NCBI GenBank assembly: GCA_030830245.1 | Contig: JAURNJ010000151.1 | Span: 1-20,895, forward strand | Direction: 5' to 3' | DNA: 20,895 nucleotides | Source: Novosphingobium sp. | Lineage (GTDB): Bacteria > Pseudomonadota > Alphaproteobacteria > Sphingomonadales > Sphingomonadaceae | Shown here: in pieces, positions 8,309 through 16,822 of the stretch | How the letters are laid out: every line of letters starts with the position of its first letter | Numbering within the stretch: position 1 is the first letter of the stretch | The notes under the pieces: generated by a model | Databases searched by the model: none | What the model was told of the DNA's origin: nothing | The model's input: the letters and a program-made list of their open reading frames with translations, nothing else | Position numbers and translations under genes: made by a program

Positions 8309-8518
8309 CACCCAACCTGCGCCTCTGGTCGCGGTAAGGCCTAACCGACCGGAAAGAATCGCAATTTGATCCCTAAAGTAGGAATCAAAATTCAGCAGTG
8401 CATCGCTACGCGACGCAAACAGTTGAAACGAACGACAAACGCTGTTGCCGCTCGCGTCACGACATTCCCAAGTCCAGCCAGTCTCCCGCTTGCGCAGACG
8501 TACGCGCCAAAAATTCAT
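8297..8518 (-). CDS. Small protein of unknown function (73 residues)
   Basis: Short ORF, unrecognised as a named family. The start chosen is the ATG at 8518, preceded by GGAGG with six bases spacing, one of the best Shine-Dalgarno matches in the window; an upstream in-frame ATG at 8536 has nothing comparable. The product begins MNFWRVRLRKRETGWTWECR and continues with DASGNSVCRSFQLFASRSDAL. The spacing of W-x-W, then D-x-x-G, then F-x-S-R recalls the short beta-hairpin repeat of DUF1508/UPF0339-type proteins, but one copy only and at low certainty. It has no signal peptide or membrane segment. It precedes rmuC on the same strand by 31 bases. Codon choice is less GC-biased than in neighbours, which could mean foreign origin or a non-coding ORF. 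Confidence 0.5.
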   Translation of the reverse strand: MNFWRVRLRKRETGWTWECRDASGNSVCRSFQLFASRSDALLNFDSYFRDQIAILSGRLGLTATRGAGWVCEH

Positions 8519-8831
8519 GGCGTACCTCCACGACAATGTCAGGCTATCCGTCAGACCATCAAGCTAGTCGTCAGTTATCCCGCTTCCAGTTATGTCCTCC
8601 CGGCCATTTGGCTCTTATCAGGGGATGCCTTCTGCGAGAAAAGATACGTCTAGAATGGGGGGCCACTAGCGGATCGAGCAACGCCCGATATCCTGCTCGC
8701 CCTTACAGGACACAGCTCAATGCCACGATCAGATTATTGTTGGAATAGCGCGCGCGCGATTTCCCCAGCTTTTTGGCGATTACGCCAACTTGCACTAGTC
8801 CGGAGCTGCGTCGGGGTTTCGGAAAACCGCC
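8519..8831. other. Intergenic stretch without a recognised gene
   Basis: About 310 bases between the small ORF and the end of def, less GC-biased than its surroundings. Plus-strand ORFs here have no family-like content and no convincing ribosome site. Visible structure is limited to three items. There is an imperfectly placed stem CGAGCA/TGCTCG (8675-8680 with 8694-8699), an alternating GC run near 8747-8758, and a perfect 6-base stem with 4-base loop TTGGCG-ATTA-CGCCAA (8773-8788). The last lies about 45 bases past the def stop and may help end def transcription, although no U tract follows it. Confidence 0.5.
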
Positions 8832-9401
8832 TCAGGCAGCTTTCCTCAACTTCTCCAGCTTTTTCAGCGCCATCTGGCGCTTGAGCCGCGACAGATGGTC
8901 GATGAACAACACGCCTTCGAGGTGGTCCATCTCGTGCTGCAGGCAGGTTGCCAGCAAGCCATCGATCTCTTCCTCATGCGCCGTGCCGTCGACATCCTGC
9001 CAGCGGGCGCGGATGCGGGCGGGCCGTTCCACGTCTGCGTAAATCTCGGGAACCGAAAGGCAGCCTTCCGAATAGACGTTCAATTCCTCCGAAGGATCGA
9101 GGATTTCCGGGTTGATGAACACGCGCGGCTCGCGCTTTGTCGGCGTGTGATAGTGCGCGTGGCCGCCGTGCGCCTCGCACAGTTCGGGCTCAGCGTCGGG
9201 GTCGTCGGGCTGCAGGTCGATGACCAGCGCGCGCAGGGGCACGCCCACCTGGATCGCGGCAAGGCCGATGCCCGGCGCATCATACATGGTTTCGAACATG
9301 TCCTCGATCAGGGTCTTGAGCTCCTCGTCGAATTTTTCGACGGGAGCGGACACCTGCTTGAGGCGCGGATCGGGAACTTCGAGGATTTCGCGGATAGCCA
9401 T
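8832..9401 (-). CDS. def: Peptide deformylase
   Basis: Removes the formyl group from the N-terminal methionine of nascent proteins; a metalloenzyme (usually Fe2+) acting at the ribosome. The 189-residue product from ATG 9401 has motif 1 [11 protein letters not shown] (44-54), motif 2 EGCLSVP (metal ligand C114) and motif 3 QHEMDH (H156, E157, H160). Between motifs 1 and 2, at about 64-92, there is an acidic and histidine-rich insertion (with HGGHAHYH) longer than in the E. coli enzyme. An alternative TTG at 9437 overlaps the recR stop as TTGA and would add 12 residues; the family-like start [14 protein letters not shown] favours 9401. It is the second gene after recR. Fmt, which adds the formyl group, is encoded nearby on the other strand. 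Confidence 0.95.
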   Translation of the reverse strand: MAIREILEVPDPRLKQVSAPVEKFDEELKTLIEDMFETMYDAPGIGLAAIQVGVPLRALVIDLQPDDPDAEPELCEAHGGHAHYHTPTKREPRVFINPEILDPSEELNVYSEGCLSVPEIYADVERPARIRARWQDVDGTAHEEEIDGLLATCLQHEMDHLEGVLFIDHLSRLKRQMALKKLEKLRKAA

Positions 9402-9433
9402 GAGGGGGCAGATAGTCTCGGAAGCAGCAGGGT

Positions 9434-10030
9434 TCAACCCACCGGGCGACGCGCCCTCAGAGCCTGGGCCAGCGTGCCCTCGTCCAGATAGTCCAGCTCG
9501 CCACCGACCGGCAGGCCATGGGCGAGCTGGGTGACGCGCACCGGCAGGCCTTCGAGCCGTTCCGCGATGTAGTGCGCGGTGGTCTGCCCTTCGAGCGTGG
9601 CGTTCATCGCCAGCACCACCTCGTCGATCCCTCCCGCCTCGACACGGGCCAGCAACGGGGCGATCGTCAGGTCTTCCGGTCGCACTCCGTCAAGCGCGGA
9701 AAGCCTGCCGCCAAGCACGTGATAGCGCCCGGTGAACAGCTTTGCCCGGTCGAGCGCCCACAAGTCGGCAACGTCCTCGACAACGCAGAGGGCGCGGGGA
9801 TCGCGGCGGGGATCGGCGCACAGACCGCAAGGATCCGTCGTATCGACGTTGCCGCAGGTCGTGCATTCGACCAACCGTTCGTGAACCGCCTCGAGCGCCT
9901 TGAGCAGTTGCGGCAAGGCACCGTCGCGCCGCTTGACCAGCCAAAGCACCGCGCGCCGGGCCGAACGCGGTCCCAGCCCCGGCAGGCGGGAAAGGGCGGC
10001 AGTCAAAGTCTCGATATCTTGCGATGCCAT
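9434..10030 (-). CDS. recR: Recombination mediator RecR
   Basis: RecR works with RecF/RecO to load RecA at gaps and stalled forks. At 198 residues it has the usual family length. The N-terminal helix-hairpin-helix region carries [16 protein letters not shown] (16-31). A four-cysteine zinc finger follows (C56, C59, C68, C71). The Toprim domain begins [15 protein letters not shown] and contains [20 protein letters not shown]. The C-terminus has [20 protein letters not shown], which is typical. The start at 10030 (MASQDIETL) matches the family; the longer ORF to 10099 would run into the fmt gene on the other strand. It is divergent from fmt across about 52 bases, which must contain both promoters. 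Confidence 0.95.
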   Translation of the reverse strand: MASQDIETLTAALSRLPGLGPRSARRAVLWLVKRRDGALPQLLKALEAVHERLVECTTCGNVDTTDPCGLCADPRRDPRALCVVEDVADLWALDRAKLFTGRYHVLGGRLSALDGVRPEDLTIAPLLARVEAGGIDEVVLAMNATLEGQTTAHYIAERLEGLPVRVTQLAHGLPVGGELDYLDEGTLAQALRARRPVG

Positions 10031-10082
10031 GCCTCGCCAGATAGGGCCGGTGGTCCCTTCACGAAAGGCCAGCGGCCCGATT

Positions 10083-10991
10083 ATGCGCATCATCTTCATG
10101 GGAACGCCGGAGTTTGCCGTGCCTGCCTTGCGGGCACTGCACCAGGCCGGGCACCAGATCGCGGCGGTTTACACCCAGCCGCCGCGTCCCGGCGGGCGGC
10201 GCGGCAAGGAGCTGACGCCCAGCCCGGTGCACAGGGCGGCGTCGGAGCTCGGGCTGGAGGTGCGTCATCCCGCCTCGCTCAAAAGTGTCGAGGAACAGGC
10301 AGCGTTCGCCGAACTTGGCGCGGACGTGGCGGTGGTCGCCGCCTATGGCCTGATCCTGCCGCAAGCCGTGCTCGATGCGCCGAGGCACGGCTGCATCAAC
10401 CTTCACGCCTCGCTGCTGCCGCGCTGGCGTGGCGCCGCGCCGATCCAGCGTGCTATCCATGCCGGAGACGAAGAGACGGGCATCACCGTGATGCAGATGG
10501 ATGCCGGACTCGATACCGGCGCGATGCTTCTCGCCGAAGCCACCCCGATCGGCGGCAAGACGGCCGGCGAACTAACCGATGAACTGGGTACAATGGGTGC
10601 CAGACTGATAGTGGATGTGCTGGCAGACCTTCCTGCATTTCCACCCAGGCCGCAGCCCGACGAGGGCGTGGCCTATGCAAAGAAGATCGACAAGGCTGAG
10701 GCCCTGTTGGATTTCTCGGGAAGCGCCGCGCAGGTCGAACGGCAGGTGCGCGCCATGGCCCCTGCCCCCGGCGCGTTTTTCACGCTGGATGGCGAACGCT
10801 ACAAGGTACTGGCAGCCGAGGTTGTCGATGGCTCGGGCGAGCCGGGTACGGTCCTCGACGATTCGCTCACCGTGGCCTGCGGCTCGGGCGCGATCCGGCC
10901 AACATTGATCCAGCGCGCGGGCAAGCCTGCCATGCCGACTGCCGACCTGTTGCGTGGCAAGCCGATTGCTCCGGGAAAGCGGCTCACTTGA
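10083..10991 (+). CDS. fmt: Methionyl-tRNA formyltransferase
   Basis: Formylates the initiator Met-tRNA using 10-formyl-tetrahydrofolate. The 302-residue product starts [16 protein letters not shown]. The catalytic triad falls at the same numbers as in E. coli: N106 and H108 in [16 protein letters not shown] and D144 in MDAGLDTG. The C-terminal OB-fold-like tRNA-binding domain includes [12 protein letters not shown]. The final residues of its frame overlap the TTG start of truA. The ribosome site is weak (AAAGG too far upstream). Together with def on the other strand it makes up the formyl cycle of translation initiation, an arrangement common in bacteria. Confidence 0.96.
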   Translation: MRIIFMGTPEFAVPALRALHQAGHQIAAVYTQPPRPGGRRGKELTPSPVHRAASELGLEVRHPASLKSVEEQAAFAELGADVAVVAAYGLILPQAVLDAPRHGCINLHASLLPRWRGAAPIQRAIHAGDEETGITVMQMDAGLDTGAMLLAEATPIGGKTAGELTDELGTMGARLIVDVLADLPAFPPRPQPDEGVAYAKKIDKAEALLDFSGSAAQVERQVRAMAPAPGAFFTLDGERYKVLAAEVVDGSGEPGTVLDDSLTVACGSGAIRPTLIQRAGKPAMPTADLLRGKPIAPGKRLT

Positions 10992-11731
10992 CCCGCTTCC
11001 AGCTAATCCTCGAATTCGATGGCGGGCCGTTCATGGGCCTGCAGCGACAGGCGCACGGGCCTTCGGTGCAGCAGTCGGTCGAGGAGGCGGTGAAGGCTAT
11101 CACCGGCGAGACAGCAACGCTTCATTCCGCCGGGCGCACCGATGCGGGAGTCCATGCCCTCGCGATGTCGAGCCATGTCGAGATCGAACGCGAGATCGAA
11201 CCGTTCCGGTTGATGGAAGCATTGAATGCCCACCTGCAGCCCGATCCCGTCGCCGTGACGGACTGCCGAGTGGTTGCCGACGACTGGCACGCGCGGTTTT
11301 CCTGCGTGGGGCGCAGTTATCGCTACCGCATCGTCAACCGCCGCGCCCCGCTGACGCTGGAGCGCGGACGGGCGTGGCAGGTTCCGCAACCGCTCGATGC
11401 CGAGGCCATGCACCGCGCCGGACAGGCGCTGGTCGGCCAGCACGATTTCACGACATTCCGTTCCGCCCATTGTCAGGCAGCAAGCCCGGTCAAGACGCTG
11501 GACAGCCTCCGCGTTACGCGGGACGGCGAACATGTTCTGATCGAAACCGCGGCCCGATCGTTCCTGCATCATCAGGTACGCTCGATGGTGGGGTGCCTGG
11601 CGCTGGTCGGGATGGAGCGCTGGCCCGAGCAGCGCATTGCTGAGGTGCTGGAAGCGCGCGATCGGCAAATGCTCGGGCTTAACGCGCCGCCCGAAGGCCT
11701 CTATTTCGTCGCTGCAACCTATCCGGAGTAA
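10988..11731 (+). CDS. truA: tRNA pseudouridine(38-40) synthase TruA
   Basis: Isomerises uridines 38-40 in the tRNA anticodon arm. The 247-residue product carries the catalytic aspartate D52 in [11 protein letters not shown], as well as [14 protein letters not shown] and the C-terminal [18 protein letters not shown]. The segment that usually reads G-W-Q-R-Q reads G-L-Q-R-Q (residues 17-21), a replacement of the conserved tryptophan. The start is a TTG overlapping the fmt stop as TTGA (10988-10991); no ATG or GTG fits the conserved N-terminus [14 protein letters not shown]. It is therefore probably translationally coupled to fmt. Confidence 0.95.
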   Translation: MTRFQLILEFDGGPFMGLQRQAHGPSVQQSVEEAVKAITGETATLHSAGRTDAGVHALAMSSHVEIEREIEPFRLMEALNAHLQPDPVAVTDCRVVADDWHARFSCVGRSYRYRIVNRRAPLTLERGRAWQVPQPLDAEAMHRAGQALVGQHDFTTFRSAHCQAASPVKTLDSLRVTRDGEHVLIETAARSFLHHQVRSMVGCLALVGMERWPEQRIAEVLEARDRQMLGLNAPPEGLYFVAATYPE

Positions 11732-11735
11732 CCCG

Positions 11736-12851
11736 ATGCCCACCCCTGCCCGCCAGATCGCCTCCACTCTCAACGAGAACGCCACCATTACGATCGAGGT
11801 GCGCAACGCAGTTCTGCCCGATCCCGGAGCGAAGCAGGTCGTGGTCGCCATCGAGGCCGCTCCGATCAATCCCAGCGACATTGCTGGCCTCTATGGCCCC
11901 GCCATGCTGGCGGAGGCGGACTATTCGCCCGGCAGGATCGTCGCCTCGGTGCCGGCGCCCGCCATGAAGGCACAGGCCGGACGAATCGGCCAGCCGATGG
12001 TGACAGGCATCGAGTGTGCCGGAACGGTGATCGCGACCGGTGACGATCCGGCGGCGCAGGCGTTAATGGGCAAGCGAGTCGCCTGCTGGCCCGGCGCGGG
12101 GACGCATGCCAGCCATGTACTTGTTCCGCTCGACGCCTGCATCGCCATTCCTGACAGCGCGAGCATCGAGAACGCGAGCGCCAGCTTCGTCAATCCGATG
12201 ACCGCGTTAGGGTTTGTCGGCACGATGCAGCGGCAGGGCTACGAGGCGCTGGTCCACACCGCCGCCGCCTCGAACCTCGGCCAGATGCTCAATCGCATCT
12301 GTATGGAGGACGGCATCGCGAGCGTCAGCATCGTGCGCAAACCCGAACAGGTCACCCTGCTCAAGGCCATGGGATGCGAACATGTGCTGGATTCGAGCGA
12401 GGCCGATTTCGACGCCTGCCTGATCGACGCCATTGCCGAAACGAACGCCTATTGCGGTTTTGACGCCATCGGCGGCGGAGACATGGCCGGGCGCATCCTT
12501 GCCGCCATGGAGCGGGCCGCCACGCGCAACGCCGAATTCAGCCGTTACGGATCGGCACAGCGCAAGCATGTCTACATCTACGGGCGTCTCGACCTCTCGC
12601 CGACAGTGCTGCCCCCGAGCATCGGATTTTCGTGGGACATGGGCGCATGGCTGCTGTTTCCCTATCTCCAGCTCATCGGCCCAGAAGCAAGCCGGGCCAT
12701 GAGCGAACGGGTGATTGCCGGGATCGATACAACCTTTGCCAGCCATTTCAGCCAGCGGCTGACCTTGGAACAAGTTCCCGAAAAAGACGCGGCGGTGACA
12801 ATCAATGGGCGGCGGACAGGTGAAAAGGCGCTGATCCTGCCAGCGGGCTAA
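11736..12851 (+). CDS. MDR-superfamily NAD(P)-dependent oxidoreductase (quinone reductase-like)
   Basis: Medium-chain dehydrogenase/reductase protein of 371 residues; substrate unknown. The N-terminal GroES-like domain contains APINPSDIAGLYGP (42-55) and MVTGIECAGTVIATGDD (88-104). The nucleotide-binding domain has VHTAAASNLGQML (173-185), the variant seen in the quinone reductase/enoyl reductase branch rather than in zinc alcohol dehydrogenases. I see no cysteine cluster of a structural zinc site. ATG 11736 lies four bases after the truA stop, with GGAG seven bases upstream, so it is probably in the fmt-truA transcript. The 3' end overlaps the converging penicillin-binding protein gene by 4 bases. 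Confidence 0.85.
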   Translation: MPTPARQIASTLNENATITIEVRNAVLPDPGAKQVVVAIEAAPINPSDIAGLYGPAMLAEADYSPGRIVASVPAPAMKAQAGRIGQPMVTGIECAGTVIATGDDPAAQALMGKRVACWPGAGTHASHVLVPLDACIAIPDSASIENASASFVNPMTALGFVGTMQRQGYEALVHTAAASNLGQMLNRICMEDGIASVSIVRKPEQVTLLKAMGCEHVLDSSEADFDACLIDAIAETNAYCGFDAIGGGDMAGRILAAMERAATRNAEFSRYGSAQRKHVYIYGRLDLSPTVLPPSIGFSWDMGAWLLFPYLQLIGPEASRAMSERVIAGIDTTFASHFSQRLTLEQVPEKDAAVTINGRRTGEKALILPAG

Positions 12852-15049
12852 CGTCCCGCACCTTCCCTCGCCGCCTGCTCGATCCGGCGGGCCCTCTCAC
12901 GGGCACGTGCCTCGGCCTCGCGGGCCCGCCGTTCAAGATCGCGCGCGGCGTTGTCGGCCCGGCTGATGACATCGTCGATCGCTCCGGAACCCACGCGCAC
13001 GCCGTCCGGCCTAATTCGCACGTCGACCGGCATTCCGCCGATGTCGGTGCTGATCCTTGCGCCATCGCCTTCGATGCCAAATTGCGCATCGTCCAAAGGC
13101 AGGTCGCCCAGATCGGCAATGTCCAGCGGCACCACGGGGCCGGACGGATCGGGTGCCTTTTTCGACTTGGGTCGCGAAGGCAGCGACGCTTCGCCCAGCG
13201 CCACGCGCATGAAATCGCGCCACACCCGCGCCGGCAGGCCGCCGCCCGAGATACCGGCAAGCGGGCTGTTGTCGTCGTTGCCGATCCACACGCCCGTCAC
13301 CAGCCCGCCAGCGTAGCCCACGAACAGGGCATCGCGGTGATCCTGTGTCGTGCCTGTCTTGCCGAAATTGGCCGCGCGCAGCATCGCAGCCCTGCCCGTG
13401 CCACGATTGATCGCGGCGCGCAGCATCTGCTCCATTGCTTCCTTGTCGCTGCCCGAAAGGCTTGTCTGGCCGCTGGTCAGCCATTCCCACCAGCCCGGTT
13501 CCCTGGCCGGAAAGGCGCTGGGACGAACCGGGAAATCGTTTCCGGCAAGGCCCGCGTAGGCAGAGGTCAGCTCCATCAGCGTCATGGTGGAAGTGCCGAG
13601 CGCAAGGCTTGGGTCGCCCTTGGCCAGCGGCGAGCGCACGCCAAGGTCGCGCGCGGTGCGAATAATCGCTGCGTCGCCCACCTCGTGAAATAGACGAACC
13701 GCAGCAACGTTGCTGGAGCGCGCAAAGGCATCCTCCAGCGTTATGGACTCGGAATATCGCTCACCCGCATTCTTTGGGCGATAGGCGCCCTTGATGATCG
13801 GCGTATTGGCCACGGTATCGTCCGGCTCCCAGCCATCCTTCAGGGCAGCGAGATAGACGAACAGCTTGAAGGTCGATCCGGGTTGGCGGCGTGCCTGCGT
13901 CACCCGGTTGAACGGCGATGTGGCATAGTTCTTCCCACCCACCATGGCGACAACCTCGCCATTAGGGCGCATGGCGACGATGGCGATTTGCGCATTGCCG
14001 AGCGGAGCGCGGGCAATCGCGGCCTGCGCTGCCCGCTGCAGCCGGGAATCGAGCGTGGTCCTGAGCGATTGGCGGGCATAGCCGGCCTCGGTCAGTTGCC
14101 TTGCCTCGGGCAGCGCCCAGTCGGCGAAATAGGTGCCAGTCGGAAGGTCCTTCTTGGTGCGGACATCGACCTGTGGCGATCTGAGTGCCTTGGCCTCCTT
14201 CGCATCGAGATACCCAGTATCGACCATCGCGCCCAGAACCGTGCGCATCCGCACCTCGGCCTTCTTGTAATTCCTCGTCGGCGCATAGGCGCTCGGCGCC
14301 TTGAGCATTCCCGCCAGCATCGCCGCCTGCGGTTTGGTCAGGTTTTCGGGCTTGCGGTAGAAATAGTGGAGCGATGCGGCGCGCAGGCCATAGACGTTGT
14401 CGCCGAAATAGGCGTTCGACAGGTAGCGTTCGAGGATTTCGTCCTTTGTCAGCCATGCCTCCAGCCAGAACGCGATTATCGCTTCGCGCGCCTTGCGGGT
14501 CAGGCTCTGCTCGGGGGTCAGGAAGGTGAACTTGGCAAGCTGCTGGGTGATCGTGGAGCCGCCCTGCCGGCTGTCGGTGAACAGGTTGTTGACGAAGGCG
14601 CGCGCCATGCCGCGCGGATCGACGCCCCAATGCGAGTAGAAACGCCGGTCCTCGATCGCGATGAAGGCGTTCTTGACGTGATCCGGCAGCTTTTCCGCCT
14701 CGACGGGCTGGTCGACAATCGCACCGTTACGGGCGATCGGGGTGCCGTCCGACGCCAGCAGGGTCAGCTCGGGCGGAGCAATGGGTTTAAGCGATTTGGA
14801 CAGCGGTGCCGTGAACAGAAGCCACAGGACCGTCAGGAAAAACAGCATCAGGATCGACGCAATGCCCCGCGAGACCCACCACCAGCGGGTTCGCTTGACA
14901 GGTTCGGGGGCCAGTTCGCCTTCAGGCTGCGCAATGTCGTCGATGATGACGGGCGGTTCGGGAGCCGGCTGGCTGGCGCGCGTCCACGGCCAGCGACGGC
15001 GCGCCTCGCCTTGTCCGCCATCTTCCCCGGTGCCGACAGGCATGTCCAT
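12848..15049 (-). CDS. Bifunctional penicillin-binding protein (class A, PBP1 type)
   Basis: Polymerises and cross-links peptidoglycan in the periplasm. The 733-residue product has a cytoplasmic N-terminus of about 60 residues and one transmembrane anchor (62-80). The glycosyltransferase domain has catalytic E133 in EDRRFYSHWGVDP, GGSTITQQLAK (163-173) and EILERYLSNAYFG. The transpeptidase domain has nucleophile S392 in PGSTFK, SSN at 445-447 and KTGTT at 564-568. After the catalytic domain there is an extra tail (about 635-733) with VPLDIADLGDLPLDDAQFGIE, then a highly charged helical end rich in Arg/Ala/Glu. The start at 15049 is supported by AGGA seven bases upstream. No family number (1A/1B/1C) is claimed. 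Confidence 0.93.
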   Translation of the reverse strand: MDMPVGTGEDGGQGEARRRWPWTRASQPAPEPPVIIDDIAQPEGELAPEPVKRTRWWWVSRGIASILMLFFLTVLWLLFTAPLSKSLKPIAPPELTLLASDGTPIARNGAIVDQPVEAEKLPDHVKNAFIAIEDRRFYSHWGVDPRGMARAFVNNLFTDSRQGGSTITQQLAKFTFLTPEQSLTRKAREAIIAFWLEAWLTKDEILERYLSNAYFGDNVYGLRAASLHYFYRKPENLTKPQAAMLAGMLKAPSAYAPTRNYKKAEVRMRTVLGAMVDTGYLDAKEAKALRSPQVDVRTKKDLPTGTYFADWALPEARQLTEAGYARQSLRTTLDSRLQRAAQAAIARAPLGNAQIAIVAMRPNGEVVAMVGGKNYATSPFNRVTQARRQPGSTFKLFVYLAALKDGWEPDDTVANTPIIKGAYRPKNAGERYSESITLEDAFARSSNVAAVRLFHEVGDAAIIRTARDLGVRSPLAKGDPSLALGTSTMTLMELTSAYAGLAGNDFPVRPSAFPAREPGWWEWLTSGQTSLSGSDKEAMEQMLRAAINRGTGRAAMLRAANFGKTGTTQDHRDALFVGYAGGLVTGVWIGNDDNSPLAGISGGGLPARVWRDFMRVALGEASLPSRPKSKKAPDPSGPVVPLDIADLGDLPLDDAQFGIEGDGARISTDIGGMPVDVRIRPDGVRVGSGAIDDVISRADNAARDLERRAREAEARARERARRIEQAAREGAGR

Positions 15050-15104
15050 GGCGCTATCCTAGCACCCCGGTGGCTTAACCCGCAATGAGCGGCTCGCGCC
15101 TTGT

Positions 15105-16097
15105 TCAGGCCTTCGCCACCACGCTCTCGGGCAGCTCGGTGCCGAACACCCGCTGGTAATACTCGGCAACCAGCATCCGCTCGGTCTCGTCGCACTTGTT
15201 CAGGAACGAGAGACGGAAGGCGAAGCCCGGATCCTTGAAGATCGCTGTGTTCTGCGCCCAGGTGATCACCGTGCGCGGGCTCATCACGGTCGAGATATCG
15301 CCATTGATGAAGCCTTGGCGGGTAAGATCGGCAACCTTGACCATGTCGGCGACCAGCTTGGGATCGACACCGGTCGATTTGGCCGAAACGATCTCGCGCT
15401 CGGTCTCCTGCGGCAGGTAATTCAGCCCGACGACGATGTTCCAGCGGTCCATCTGGCCCTGGTTGATCGCCTGGGTGCCGTGATAGAGCCCCGAGGTATC
15501 GCCAAGCCCCACGGTGTTGGCGGTAGAAAACAGGCGGAAATACGGATTTGGGCGGATGACCCGGTTCTGGTCCAGCAGGGTCAGCTTGCCTTCGGTTTCG
15601 AGCACGCGCTGGATCACGAACATCACGTCCGGGCGCCCGGCATCGTATTCGTCGAACACCAGCGCTACCGGATGCTGGAGCGCCCAGGGCAGAAGGCCTT
15701 CGCGGAATTCGGTAACCTGCAAGCCGTCGCGCAGCACGATGGCATCGCGTCCGATGAGGTCGATGCGGCTGATATGCGCGTCGAGGTTGATGCGGATGCA
15801 CGGCCACTTGAGCCGCGCCGCGACCTGCTCGATGTGGGTCGACTTGCCGGTGCCGTGATAGCCCTGCACCATGACGCGGCGGTTGAAGGCAAAGCCCGCA
15901 AGAATCGCCAGCGTCGTATCGGGATCGAAGACGTAGCTCGGATCGAGATCGGGTACGCGCTCGTCCGCCTGGCTGAAGGCTGGCACCTTCATGTCGATAT
16001 TGATCCCGAACGTCTCGCGCACGTCCACTTCGATGTCGGGTGCGGCCATCAGCGTGGCATCGCGATCGCCGGTCTTGATCTGGGTTTGCTCGGTCAT
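15105..16097 (-). CDS. cobS: CobS, AAA+ ATPase subunit of cobaltochelatase-type complex
   Basis: CobS is the MoxR-type AAA+ ATPase that, with CobT and CobN, inserts cobalt in the aerobic B12 pathway; many alphaproteobacteria keep CobS/CobT. The 330-residue product matches the family's length. It has an N-terminal segment with [21 protein letters not shown], a Walker [11 protein letters not shown] (about 79-88), Walker [15 protein letters not shown], and a sensor-like [21 protein letters not shown] block. CobT would be expected immediately downstream, but the next gene is the penicillin-binding protein. Upstream the expected J-domain gene is replaced by a GST-like gene on the other strand. No strong ribosome site is seen before ATG 16097. 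Confidence 0.93.
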   Translation of the reverse strand: MTEQTQIKTGDRDATLMAAPDIEVDVRETFGINIDMKVPAFSQADERVPDLDPSYVFDPDTTLAILAGFAFNRRVMVQGYHGTGKSTHIEQVAARLKWPCIRINLDAHISRIDLIGRDAIVLRDGLQVTEFREGLLPWALQHPVALVFDEYDAGRPDVMFVIQRVLETEGKLTLLDQNRVIRPNPYFRLFSTANTVGLGDTSGLYHGTQAINQGQMDRWNIVVGLNYLPQETEREIVSAKSTGVDPKLVADMVKVADLTRQGFINGDISTVMSPRTVITWAQNTAIFKDPGFAFRLSFLNKCDETERMLVAEYYQRVFGTELPESVVAKA

Positions 16098-16174
16098 AGG
16101 CCAAACCGCCTATACGCGGGCGCGCTGGCCTGCAATATGTTTGGACATTGGGTCTGTTTCAGGGAGAGATTGGC

Positions 16175-16822
16175 ATGAAGCTTTATGGTGCGCTGCTTTC
16201 GCCGTTTGTTCGCAAGGTTGCGGTGGTTCTGGAAGAAAAGGGCATGGCCTGGGAGCTGGCAGTAAACAGTCCCGGCTCGCCCGATCCCGATTTCCAGAAG
16301 GCCAGCCCGTTCGGCAAGATCCCGGCGCTGGTCGACGGTGACTTCACGCTTGCCGATTCGACCGCGATTGCCGTCTATCTTGACGCCAAGCAGCCAAGTC
16401 CGTCCCTGCTTCCTGCCGAGGCCGGTGCGCGCGGCAAGGCCGTCTGGTTCGACGAATATGCCGACACCATCCTTGGCACATCAGGCCTCAAGATCGTGTT
16501 CAACCGGCTGGTGGGGCCAAAGCTGCTCAAACTCCCGGCCAGCGAGGAAGTGGCCCTGCAAGGCGAAGCCGAGCTGCCGAGAATCCTCGACTATCTGGAG
16601 AGCATTGCCCCGGAGCAAGGCTGGCTCGATGGCGAATTCTCCTTGGGCGACATTTCGGTCGCCTCGATGCTCAAGACCCTGAGCTACGTAGGCCATGGGC
16701 CCGATTCTGCCCGCTATCCGCGCACGGCGGCGTGGTATGGCCGGGTCGCGGTCCGACCTTCATGGGCAGCGGTGGCGGAAATGGAAGCGCCCACTGCCGA
16801 ACGGTTGGGGGCTACTGCCTAG
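16175..16822 (+). CDS. Glutathione S-transferase family protein
   Basis: GST-fold protein of 215 residues; substrate unknown. The N-terminal thioredoxin-like domain starts MKLYGALLSPFVRKVAVVLEEKG, with the glutathione-contacting segment FGKIPAL (46-52) and the DS pair at 61-62. S9 is a candidate catalytic serine. The C-terminal helical domain has the N-capping motif FSLGDISVASML. The start at 16175 has AGGGAGAG about seven bases upstream; the frame extends nine codons further but without family-like sequence. It is divergent from cobS across 77 bases, and its stop overlaps that of the converging regulator by 4 bases. It may belong to the accessory group that follows. Confidence 0.88.
   Translation: MKLYGALLSPFVRKVAVVLEEKGMAWELAVNSPGSPDPDFQKASPFGKIPALVDGDFTLADSTAIAVYLDAKQPSPSLLPAEAGARGKAVWFDEYADTILGTSGLKIVFNRLVGPKLLKLPASEEVALQGEAELPRILDYLESIAPEQGWLDGEFSLGDISVASMLKTLSYVGHGPDSARYPRTAAWYGRVAVRPSWAAVAEMEAPTAERLGATA

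Noticed and set aside
8366..8748. Two overlapping plus-strand ORFs (95 and 116 codons) in the gap before def
   Set aside because: No family-like sequence, no convincing ribosome site, and they overlap the better-supported small minus-strand ORF.
8773..8788. TTGGCG-ATTA-CGCCAA as a rho-independent terminator for def
   Set aside because: Stem is perfect but short and no U-rich tract follows it on the def strand, so it is only noted as structure.
9401..9437. TTG at 9437 (TTGA with the recR stop) as the def start
   Set aside because: The extra 12 residues are not family-like and the usual [14 protein letters not shown] start fits ATG 9401; kept as an alternative only.
13883..15088. Plus-strand 401-codon ORF opposite the penicillin-binding protein
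   Set aside because: Antisense to a complete class A PBP with all catalytic motifs; no domain in the antisense frame.
14848..16104. Minus-strand 418-codon ORF overlapping cobS
   Set aside because: Out-of-frame shadow of cobS and the PBP start, Arg/His-rich without motifs.
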